NCBI RefSeq assembly: GCF_034087045.1
Contig: NZ_CP139247.1
Span: 558,001-622,000 of the forward strand
Direction: 5' to 3'
Source: Chitinophaga sancti
GTDB taxonomy: Bacteria; Bacteroidota; Bacteroidia; Chitinophagales; Chitinophagaceae
Length of the DNA: 64,000 nucleotides
This document shows, one piece after another, positions 55,643-62,770 of the stretch. Below the pieces are notes generated by a model. It ran no database searches and was not told the origin of the DNA. It saw only the letters and a list, made by a program, of their open reading frames with translations. Both the position numbers and the translations under genes were made by a program. How positions within the stretch are numbered: position 1 is the first letter of the stretch; each line of letters opens with the position of its first letter.

Positions 55643-55697
55643 CTAATCATAAATATATGTTAAAGTATAACATATATAACCTTGCATTTACTCTTCA

Positions 55698-55736
55698 AAC
55701 CAATCCGTTTCCACCTTTAGCGAAAACGGATTGGTT
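55698..55736 (-). terminator. Hairpin downstream of LpxH-like gene
   Basis: A 13-bp perfect stem AACCAATCCGTTT/AAACGGATTGGTT in the 3' region of the minus-strand phosphoesterase gene. No T-tract follows, so terminator function is uncertain. Confidence 0.45.
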
Positions 55737-55786
55737 GGGGACAGGCCTGCGGCCCGCTGAAATAGCAGGAATCAGAAATACCAATA

Positions 55787-56623
55787 TTATGAATTAGGGA
55801 AAGTCACTGCTTTCGACAAATCAATATCTCCCCATATCTGCTGATCTTCTTCCTCTTCCGGCAGTACTACTTTTGATTTCGTTACAGGGTATTGGTAGAG
55901 GGTCCATTCTTTATTTACATATTCAAGAGAAGTGAGGCTTTCCACCCAGTCGCCGGAGTTCAGGTACGTTACCGTCTTACCGTTATGTACCATTTCCTTA
56001 ATGATTGGCTGGTGGATATGCCCACATGCTACTACATCAAAGCCTTTGTCTACAGCGATTTCAGCTACGATCTGTTCAAAGTCGGAGATGAATTTCACCG
56101 CCTGTTTCACCCCATGTTTCACTTTTTTGGAAAAACTCATCTTTTCCCTTCCCATGCTTTCCAGGATATTGTTCACCAGGCGGTTGAGAATAATGAGCAG
56201 ATCATAGCCTTTGCCCCCCAGTTTTGCAAGCCACTTGGAGTTTTTCATGGTTATATCATATACGTCTCCATGAAAGAACCAGTGTTTTTTGCCGTCTACG
56301 TCCAGGATGAGTTTATTATCGATAGTGAGGTTACCCAAACCAAACCCGGCAAATTTGCGGAGGGCTTCGTCGTGGTTGCCGGTCAGATAATATACATCTG
56401 TCCCCTTTCCTGTCATTTTCAGGATTCTGCGGATCACCTTGGTATGCGCTTTTGGGAAGTAGCGTTTGCTGAACTGCCAGATGTCGATAATATCTCCATT
56501 GAGAATCAGTATCTTAGGATCAATGCTATCTAGGTATTGGACAAGCTCTTTTGCGTGACAGCCGTATATTCCGAGATGCACATCGGAAATAACGACTATA
56601 TCAAGTGGGCGTTTATCGGACAT
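55787..56623 (-). CDS. LpxH-like metallophosphoesterase
   Basis: 278 aa. Calcineurin-like phosphoesterase motifs appear in order: 'ISDVHLG' (DxH), 'ILNGDIIDIW' (GDxxD), 'LTGNHDE' (GNHD), 'FFHGDVYD' and 'ACGHIHQP' (GHxH). Insert and order resemble UDP-2,3-diacylglucosamine diphosphatases of lipid A synthesis, and many Bacteroidota carry such LpxH2-like enzymes. An alternative is a general phosphodiesterase. It lies inside the Pho island, but no triple box points toward it; box E upstream faces the divergent DUF47 gene. A phosphate link is therefore only positional. Confidence 0.82.
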   Translation of the reverse strand: MSDKRPLDIVVISDVHLGIYGCHAKELVQYLDSIDPKILILNGDIIDIWQFSKRYFPKAHTKVIRRILKMTGKGTDVYYLTGNHDEALRKFAGFGLGNLTIDNKLILDVDGKKHWFFHGDVYDITMKNSKWLAKLGGKGYDLLIILNRLVNNILESMGREKMSFSKKVKHGVKQAVKFISDFEQIVAEIAVDKGFDVVACGHIHQPIIKEMVHNGKTVTYLNSGDWVESLTSLEYVNKEWTLYQYPVTKSKVVLPEEEEDQQIWGDIDLSKAVTFPNS

Positions 56624-56807
56624 TGTTTACGCTGGTGAACCGGAAAGCCGGATTCGTTGTTTCTAATGGTGATAAATAGTGTTCGCTCGCTGTAGGTGTA
56701 TTTGCCCCTGCGCTGGGCCTTTTCCGGATAAAATCATCCTTGAAAACCAGGCTCGTACACTGCAGGTTTTTACAATACAAAGAAAAAATTGCTATATTAC
56801 TTTTATA

Positions 56808-56878
56808 TTAATACAGTGTTAAGGAATCATTAAGAAAAATTATTTCTTGGAGGTATTGGTCGCGGAAAGCTATTTTTG
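56808..56878 (+). promoter_or_regulatory. Pho-box promoter E of the DUF47-PiT operon
   Basis: Plus strand TTAATA-n5-TTAAGG-n5-TTAAGA at 56808, 56819 and 56830; a TATTTTTG -7-like element lies at 56871-56878. The 35-bp gap to it is out of phase with the other four promoters, so either the -7 assignment or the box is less certain here. Confidence 0.5.
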
Positions 56879-56902
56879 CGCCAAATTCAAACTATATAGC
56901 GT

Positions 56903-57556
56903 ATGGGAGGCTTCAATTCCTTTGTTAAATTGTTTATTCCTAAGGACAGGGTATTCTATTCATTATTTGAGGATGTAGCTGCCAATCTGGTGGAAATGGG
57001 AAAAGTGTTGATAGAACTGGTAAATTCTACAGACCCTGCTGTAAGAAAAGATAAGACGCATCTGATCGAAAGACTGGAGCATAAGAACGACGATTTTACC
57101 CATCGCATATTCGTAGAACTGGGCCAGAACTTCATCACCCCTTTTGACCGTGAAGATATTCACCACCTGGCATCTACGCTGGATGACGTAGCAGATTATA
57201 TTCATGGCTCTGCCAAACGTTTAGATCTGTATAAAGTGGTAGAAATCAGCGATAGCGTTCGTAAACTGGCAGACCTGATTTACCAGGGTTGCGTAGAGTT
57301 GCACAAAGCGATCCCTGAACTGAGAACCATGTCTAACATGCGTAATATCACTGATGCCTGTGTAAGGATCAACAGCCTGGAAAACCATGCTGATGATATC
57401 TATGATATGGCCATCGCTGACCTGTTCGAGAAAGAATCCAACAATGCAGGCGAGCTGCTGAAAATGCGTGAATTGTATCAGGCACTGGAAATCGCTACCG
57501 ATAAATGCGAAGACTGCGCCAATGTGATCGAATCTATCATTATTAAATATGCATAG
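56903..57556 (+). CDS. DUF47 family (PhoU-like) phosphate transport regulator
   Basis: 217 aa, all-helical, with repeated PhoU-type helices: 'RLEHKNDDFTHRIFVELGQN', 'REDIHHLASTLDDVADYIHG', 'INSLENHADDIYDMAIADLF' and 'ALEIATDKCEDCANVIESI'. DUF47 proteins are cytoplasmic PhoU relatives that accompany PiT transporters and tune their activity. It is directly upstream of the PiT gene (39 bp), so co-transcription is very likely. It lies downstream of promoter E. Confidence 0.92.
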   Translation: MGGFNSFVKLFIPKDRVFYSLFEDVAANLVEMGKVLIELVNSTDPAVRKDKTHLIERLEHKNDDFTHRIFVELGQNFITPFDREDIHHLASTLDDVADYIHGSAKRLDLYKVVEISDSVRKLADLIYQGCVELHKAIPELRTMSNMRNITDACVRINSLENHADDIYDMAIADLFEKESNNAGELLKMRELYQALEIATDKCEDCANVIESIIIKYA

Positions 57557-57595
57557 TCGCCCGGTCCTTAATGGCTCAATGCAAACTGTATTCTA

Positions 57596-58600
57596 ATGGC
57601 CTTACTTGTCACAATTATTATACTGGCGTTCATCTTTGACTTTATTAACGGGTTTCATGATGCTGCCAACTCTATAGCTACAATCGTTTCCACAAAAGTG
57701 CTGACCCCGTTTCAAGCCGTATTGTGGGCTGCTATATTCAACTTTGCCGCTTTTTTTATCTCAAAGTACGTTTACGGGGAATTTAAGGTAGGTAATACCA
57801 TTGCTAAATCAGTATTCGAGCAGTTTATCACCCTGAAAGTGATCTTCTCCGGACTGGTAGCGGCGATTGTATGGAACCTGCTGACCTGGTGGTATGGTAT
57901 TCCATCCAGTTCTTCCCATACCCTGATTGGTGGCTTTATTGGCTCTGCCGTTGCTGCTGCTCATGGTAACTTTGATGTGATCAACTATGGTAAGGTAATG
58001 CCTATCATTTACTTTATCGTGCTGGCGCCCTTTATAGGGATGGCCGTCGCCTTTGTGATCACTATTATAATTATGAACGTTTGCCGCAAGGCAAACCCAT
58101 ATAGGGCAGAAAGCTGGTTCAAACGCCTTCAGCTGGTATCTTCTGGTGCCCTGAGCCTTGCCCATGGTGGTAATGACGCTCAAAAGGTAATGGGTATCAT
58201 CGCTGCTGCCCTGGTAGCGCATGGTATTATCCCTGACCTCATGCATATACCGAACTGGGTACCGTTCTCGTGTTTCGCTGCAATTGGTTTAGGTACCATG
58301 AGTGGTGGCTGGAAGATTGTAAAGACAATGGGATCCCGCATTACCAAAGTGACTCCGCTGGAAGGTGTAGCCGCTGAAACCGCAGGTGCCATTACGCTTT
58401 ACCTCACTGAAGCACTGGCCATTCCCGTAAGTACCACACACACAATTACCGGTTCTATTATCGGGGTAGGTGCTACCAAACGTCTTTCAGCAGTACGCTG
58501 GGGGGTAACAGTGAGCCTGCTCTGGGCATGGATCCTGACCATTCCGATCAGTGCTTTACTGGCTGCTGCCGTGTATTTTATCGTGAATCTCTTTTTTTAA
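57596..58600 (+). CDS. PiT-family inorganic phosphate transporter
   Basis: 334 aa with about ten hydrophobic segments. The two PiT signature repeats are 'DFINGFHDAANSIATIVST' near the N-terminus and 'SLAHGGNDAQKVMGIIAAAL' in the middle, the latter being the GxND motif of the family. Further conserved loops are 'WWYGIPSSSSHTLIGG' and 'ALAIPVSTTHTITGSIIG'. It is a low-affinity, ion-coupled phosphate importer in the inner membrane. With DUF47 and the Pho-box promoters of the adjacent outer-membrane systems, it gives a route for phosphate across both membranes. Confidence 0.95.
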   Translation: MALLVTIIILAFIFDFINGFHDAANSIATIVSTKVLTPFQAVLWAAIFNFAAFFISKYVYGEFKVGNTIAKSVFEQFITLKVIFSGLVAAIVWNLLTWWYGIPSSSSHTLIGGFIGSAVAAAHGNFDVINYGKVMPIIYFIVLAPFIGMAVAFVITIIIMNVCRKANPYRAESWFKRLQLVSSGALSLAHGGNDAQKVMGIIAAALVAHGIIPDLMHIPNWVPFSCFAAIGLGTMSGGWKIVKTMGSRITKVTPLEGVAAETAGAITLYLTEALAIPVSTTHTITGSIIGVGATKRLSAVRWGVTVSLLWAWILTIPISALLAAAVYFIVNLFF

Positions 58601-58625
58601 ACGATCTTCGGATTTATATAGCCAG

Positions 58626-58670
58626 GCCGGCGTGAGTAATACAGAAGTTATACTCACGCCGGCTTTTTTT
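58626..58670 (+). terminator. Terminator of DUF47-PiT operon
   Basis: GCCGGCGTGAGTA pairs with TACTCACGCCGGC (13 bp), then TTTTTTT. Confidence 0.9.
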
Positions 58671-58754
58671 ATTGATATTTTTCCCGATGCCGCTTTTTTT
58701 TCCCCCCATCCACCTATTTTTGTAAGGCTTTTGGAAAACCCAGTATCCTATTAC

Positions 58755-58788
58755 ATCAATGAGACCATTATTGTAATGGTGTATTGAT
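58755..58788 (+). promoter_or_regulatory. Leader hairpin upstream of rfbA
   Basis: ATCAAT-gag-ACCATTA-ttg-TAATGGT-gt-ATTGAT: 13 pairs with a small internal loop, ending 26 bp before the rfbA ATG. It is followed by AATTG and no T-tract, so an mRNA leader structure or protein site is more likely than a terminator. Confidence 0.45.
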
Positions 58789-58814
58789 AATTGTTTATCA
58801 TATAATAAACCGCA

Positions 58815-59678
58815 ATGAAAGGTATTATCTTAGCCGGGGGCTCCGGTACGCGTTTACACCCCATTACTTATGCCATCAGTAAGCAGATCATGCCGGTGTA
58901 TGATAAACCGATGATCTACTATCCACTGTCTACGCTGATGTTGGCTGGTATCAGGGAGATCCTGATTATTTCAACGCCTCATGACCTGCCTGCTTTCAGG
59001 CGGCTCTTTAACGACGGCAAGCAGTTGGGACTGGAAATTTCTTATGCTGAACAACCGGAACCAAATGGTCTGGCACAGGCATTTGTGATTGGCAAAGACT
59101 TTATCGGGAATGACAATGTCGCCCTGGTATTGGGAGATAATATATTTTATGGCGCAGGTCTTGGTACCCAGCTGGCCAACAATGTGAATCCACAGGGTGG
59201 TATCGTTTATGCCTACCAGGTATCAGACCCGGAAAGATATGGTGTAGTGGAGTTCGATGACAAAATGAAGGCGGTATCTATCGAAGAGAAACCTGCTAAG
59301 CCAAAGAGCAACTATGCCGTACCAGGGTTGTACTTTTATGACAATACCGTGGTGGAGATTGCTGCTAACCTGAAACCAAGTGCACGTGGTGAATACGAGA
59401 TCACAGATGTGAACAAGGCCTACCTGGAGGCTGGCAGACTGAAAGTATCTATCTTACCACGCGGTACCGCATGGCTGGATACAGGTACCTTCGACTCCAT
59501 GATGCAGGCTTCCCAGTTCGTTCAGGTAATAGAACAGCGACAGGGGATCAAGATCGCCTGTATTGAAGAAATCGCATACAGACAGGGATTCATTGACATA
59601 GATCAGTTACACAAACTGGCAGCTCCACTGCTGAAGAGCGGTTATGGCAACTACCTGGAGTCATTGCTGAAACAATAA
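58815..59678 (+). CDS. rfbA: Glucose-1-phosphate thymidylyltransferase
   Basis: 287 aa, the normal RmlA/RfbA length. N-terminal nucleotide-binding motif '[19 protein letters not shown]' with '[20 protein letters not shown]', then '[15 protein letters not shown]', '[20 protein letters not shown]' and '[18 protein letters not shown]'. It makes dTDP-glucose from glucose-1-phosphate and dTTP, the first step to dTDP-rhamnose and other sugars of surface polysaccharides. No rfbB/C/D genes are adjacent; the next gene is galE, also in nucleotide-sugar metabolism, but terminators separate them. Confidence 0.95.
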   Translation: MKGIILAGGSGTRLHPITYAISKQIMPVYDKPMIYYPLSTLMLAGIREILIISTPHDLPAFRRLFNDGKQLGLEISYAEQPEPNGLAQAFVIGKDFIGNDNVALVLGDNIFYGAGLGTQLANNVNPQGGIVYAYQVSDPERYGVVEFDDKMKAVSIEEKPAKPKSNYAVPGLYFYDNTVVEIAANLKPSARGEYEITDVNKAYLEAGRLKVSILPRGTAWLDTGTFDSMMQASQFVQVIEQRQGIKIACIEEIAYRQGFIDIDQLHKLAAPLLKSGYGNYLESLLKQ

Positions 59679-59694
59679 TATTGAGATCATACAC

Positions 59695-59734
59695 CAAAAA
59701 ATCGCTTTTGCCGCCAGGGTAGAAGCGATTTTTT
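59695..59734 (+). terminator. rfbA terminator
   Basis: AAAAAATCGCTT pairs with AAGCGATTTTTT; T-tract at the end. Confidence 0.85.
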
Positions 59735-59842
59735 GCGATTAGGTGTTCCTGGCTGACCAATATTTTGAGAATATGGTATTTACGACATAAATTCGTAATT
59801 CGCTTTTTGTTACTTTGATACCAACTCTAAAAAACAAATCAT

Positions 59843-60871
59843 ATGAAGGTTCTTGTTACCGGCGGTTGTGGCTATATTGGCGCTCATACTATCGTAGATC
59901 TGATAAATAACGGATTTGACGTAGTTTCTGTAGACAGCAATATCCGTAGTAGTACACAATTGCTGGAAGGCGTAGAAAAAATCACAGGTAAAAAGGTTCG
60001 CAATTACAAAGTTGACCTGTGCAACCTGGAAGATACCCACGCCGTATTCCACGAAAACCGTGACATCGTAGGTGTCATTCACTTCGCAGCCCTGAAAACA
60101 GTACCAGAATCGGTGTCAGAGCCCCTGTTATACTTCCACAACAACCTCACTTCACTGACTAACGTACTGAAATGTGTAAAGGAATTCAACATTCCTAATA
60201 TGGTGTTCTCTTCTTCCTGCTCCGTGTATGGTAATACCAACGCCCTGCCAGTAGTAGAAGAAACCCCACTGGGAGAAGCACAATCTCCATATGCACGTAC
60301 CAAACAAATGGGGGAACAGATTATTGAAGACTATAGCCGTGTAAACAGCACACAGTCTATCCTGCTCCGTTATTTCAACCCGGTTGGTGCACACCCTTCT
60401 GCCCTGATCGGTGAACTGCCGCTGGGCAGACCAGATAACCTGGTGCCAGTGATCACCCAGACAGCCATTGGCAAAATTCCTAAGCTGACTGTGTTTGGCC
60501 ATGATTATGATACCCGAGATGGTAGCTGTATCCGTGACTATATATATGTAATGGATATCGCAAACGCACATACCAGGGCTTTGCAATACCTGATCGACAA
60601 GAAAAATAAAGCGAATTGCGAGGTTTTCAACCTGGGTACCGGTAATGGTGTAACCGTACTGGAAGCTATCAAGGCATTTGAAAAGATCTCTGGCGTGAAG
60701 CTGAATTACGAACTGGGCCCAGGTCGTCCGGGAGATGTAATTGCAATTTATGCGAATAATACAAAAGCTAAATCCCTGCTGGGATGGGAGCCTAAAACAG
60801 GCATTGAGGATATGATGAGGACTGCATGGCAGTGGGAAGTAGCGCTAAGAGACAGGGTTTTAAATAATTAA
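59843..60871 (+). CDS. galE: UDP-glucose 4-epimerase
   Basis: 342 aa, an extended short-chain dehydrogenase/reductase. The NAD-binding motif is 'VTGGCGYIGAHTIVDLINNG'; the catalytic Ser lies in 'VFSSSCSVYGN' and YxxxK in 'SPYARTKQMGEQ'. The UDP-sugar region 'LLRYFNPVGAHPSALIGE' and 'VFNLGTGNGVTVLEAIKAFE' is typical of GalE. It interconverts UDP-glucose and UDP-galactose in the cytoplasm for galactose use and glycan synthesis. It is flanked by terminators on both sides, so it is monocistronic. Confidence 0.95.
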   Translation: MKVLVTGGCGYIGAHTIVDLINNGFDVVSVDSNIRSSTQLLEGVEKITGKKVRNYKVDLCNLEDTHAVFHENRDIVGVIHFAALKTVPESVSEPLLYFHNNLTSLTNVLKCVKEFNIPNMVFSSSCSVYGNTNALPVVEETPLGEAQSPYARTKQMGEQIIEDYSRVNSTQSILLRYFNPVGAHPSALIGELPLGRPDNLVPVITQTAIGKIPKLTVFGHDYDTRDGSCIRDYIYVMDIANAHTRALQYLIDKKNKANCEVFNLGTGNGVTVLEAIKAFEKISGVKLNYELGPGRPGDVIAIYANNTKAKSLLGWEPKTGIEDMMRTAWQWEVALRDRVLNN

Positions 60872-60906
60872 AGTTTCATCCGCCTTAGGCGGATGAAACT
60901 TTTTTT
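60872..60906 (+). terminator. galE terminator
   Basis: AGTTTCATCCGCC-TTA-GGCGGATGAAACT then TTTTTT: a 13-bp perfect stem beginning one base after the stop. Confidence 0.92.
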
Positions 60907-60976
60907 AAATAGTACAGAGCTATAACATGCTCATCTTTTTTATTACTTTAGAGGCGAAATACTTATAACAAAGGCT

Positions 60977-61942
60977 ATGGTAAAAGATATAAAACCATTA
61001 AATGAGAAGGAAACCCGCGCAGGATTTGGAGAAGGAATCCTGGAGGCAGGTCGTAGAAATCCAAATGTAGTGGCGCTGACTGCCGATCTGCTGGGCTCTA
61101 TGAAACTGAACGCCTTTATCAAGGAATTTCCGGATCGTTTTGTACAAGTCGGTATTGCAGAAGCCAACATGATAGGTATTGCTGCAGGTATGACCATTGG
61201 CGGTAAAATCCCTTATACTACCACGTTTGCAAACTTTTCAACCGGACGCGTATACGATCAGATCCGTCAGTCCGTTGCTTATTCTGACAAGAATGTGAAG
61301 ATCTGTGCATCTCACGCAGGTTTAACCCTGGGTGAAGATGGTGCTACTCACCAGATCCTCGAAGATATAGGAATGATGAAAATGCTGCCTGGTATGACAG
61401 TGATCGTACCTTGCGATTTCAATCAGACCAAAGCTGCCACTATTGCGATTGCAGAATACGAAGGTCCTGTGTACCTGCGTTTCGGCCGTCCAAAATGGCC
61501 TAACTTCACGGCAGAAGATCAGACTTTTGAAGTAGGTAAAGCGCAGATCCTGCACGAAGGTACCGACGTAACCCTCTTCGCCTGTGGTCATATGGTATGG
61601 CTCTCTATCGAAGCGGGTAAGATCCTGGAAGAAAGAGGCTATAGCGTGGAAATCATCAATATCCACACCATCAAGCCACTGGACGAAGCAGCTGTACTGG
61701 CTTCTATCAAAAAGACCGGTTGTGCTGTAACTGCCGAAGAACACAACGTACTCGGTGGTCTGGGCGACAGCATCGCACAGGTAGCTGCACGTAACCATGT
61801 AGTACCTATCGAATATGTAGGTACTGAAGATACTTTCGGTGAAAGCGGTAAACCTTTAGACCTGCTGAAAAAATATGGTCTGGATGCAGAGCATATCGTA
61901 GCTGCTGCTGAAAAAGCAATTGCCAGAAAGAAGGCTAAATAA
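60977..61942 (+). CDS. Transketolase family protein, C-terminal subunit
   Basis: 321 aa, corresponding to the pyrimidine-binding and C-terminal domains of transketolase or DXPS-like enzymes. Features are 'EGILEAGRRNPNVVALTADL', 'FPDRFVQVGIAEANMIGIAA' (with the Glu that activates thiamine diphosphate), 'ASHAGLTLGEDGATHQILED' and 'TAEEHNVLGGLGDSIAQVAA'. The diphosphate-binding N-terminal subunit is not adjacent in this window and must lie elsewhere. Split transketolases are known in bacteria and archaea. It works in the non-oxidative pentose phosphate pathway. Confidence 0.9.
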   Translation: MVKDIKPLNEKETRAGFGEGILEAGRRNPNVVALTADLLGSMKLNAFIKEFPDRFVQVGIAEANMIGIAAGMTIGGKIPYTTTFANFSTGRVYDQIRQSVAYSDKNVKICASHAGLTLGEDGATHQILEDIGMMKMLPGMTVIVPCDFNQTKAATIAIAEYEGPVYLRFGRPKWPNFTAEDQTFEVGKAQILHEGTDVTLFACGHMVWLSIEAGKILEERGYSVEIINIHTIKPLDEAAVLASIKKTGCAVTAEEHNVLGGLGDSIAQVAARNHVVPIEYVGTEDTFGESGKPLDLLKKYGLDAEHIVAAAEKAIARKKAK

Positions 61943-61971
61943 GAGATATTCATCAACTTTTTATTGGACTG

Positions 61972-62005
61972 TAGGCTGACTGTAAAACGGTCAGCCTATA
62001 TTTTT
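61972..62005 (+). terminator. Transketolase subunit terminator
   Basis: TAGGCTGAC pairs with GTCAGCCTA, loop TGTAAAACG, then TATTTTTAT. Confidence 0.8.
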
Positions 62006-62033
62006 ATCTCTTATCAATATTAAACCTTACGAT

Positions 62034-62062
62034 AAAAAAACCATCTGAATAGGTGGTTTTTA
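62034..62062. terminator. Second small terminator-like hairpin
   Basis: AAAACCATCT-GAAT-AGGTGGTTTTT, 35 bp before the sigma factor gene; possibly a backup terminator. Confidence 0.55.
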
Positions 62063-62096
62063 ATTAAATTCCAGTCTTTAACCATTTAACCTTTGT

Positions 62097-62648
62097 ATGG
62101 CCGTTATTCAGGATGATAAGACATTGCTGAGTTTGTACAGAGATCCTGCCACAAGGGAGAAGGGATTTACGTATATAATTCAGAAATATCAGGAGCGCTT
62201 ATATTGGCATGTAAGGCGACTAGTGCTGGATCATGACGACGCAAACGACGTATTGCAAAACGTATTTGTAAAAGTTTGGAAGAATCTGGAAGGCTTTCGT
62301 GAAGACGCCCAGTTATACACCTGGTTATACAAGATAGCCACCAACGAATGCCTGACCTTCCTGGAAAAACAAAAGAAAAATACCTCCGTGTCCCTGTCCG
62401 ACGTGGAAACAGGACTTAGCAATACGTTAAAAGCTGATAGTCAGTTTGATGCGAATAAATTGGAATGGAAACTGCAGAGAGCTATTCTGGGACTGCCCGA
62501 AAAACAAAGGATCGTATTTAACCTGCGATACTATGACGAAATGCCCTATGAAGAAATGAGCCGTGTGCTGGATACCTCAGAAGGTGCACTGAAAGCTTCT
62601 TACCACCACGCTGTAAAAAAAATAGAAGAATTTATTAAGAACAGCTAA
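62097..62648 (+). CDS. ECF-type RNA polymerase sigma factor
   Basis: 183 aa. Region 2 is at 'FTYIIQKYQERLYWHVRRLV' and 'DDANDVLQNVFVKVWKNLEG', followed by 'LYTWLYKIATNECLTFLEKQ'. Region 4 with helix-turn-helix is at 'LQRAILGLPEKQRIVFNLRY' and 'MSRVLDTSEGALKASYHHAV'. Small two-domain sigma factors like this direct RNA polymerase to specific stress or envelope promoters. It lies 122 bp upstream of a gene whose product has GYF motifs and a membrane helix, the common place for its anti-sigma factor in Bacteroidota. Confidence 0.93.
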   Translation: MAVIQDDKTLLSLYRDPATREKGFTYIIQKYQERLYWHVRRLVLDHDDANDVLQNVFVKVWKNLEGFREDAQLYTWLYKIATNECLTFLEKQKKNTSVSLSDVETGLSNTLKADSQFDANKLEWKLQRAILGLPEKQRIVFNLRYYDEMPYEEMSRVLDTSEGALKASYHHAVKKIEEFIKNS

Positions 62649-62770
62649 TATTGCGACATTTGCTAATTTTTGTGGTGAAATCCATAATTTTTGAGATGAA
62701 ATTGAAATTTTTGAAGACGAAACGTTTCAGTCTTTAAACTATTCATATCTTTTGCCGTCTAAATACCGAG

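Noticed and set aside
37003..58763. Shared 16-mer CCTATTACATCAATGA at 37003 and 58748
   Set aside because: One such match is expected by chance in 64 kb of AT-rich DNA, and the flanks do not align.
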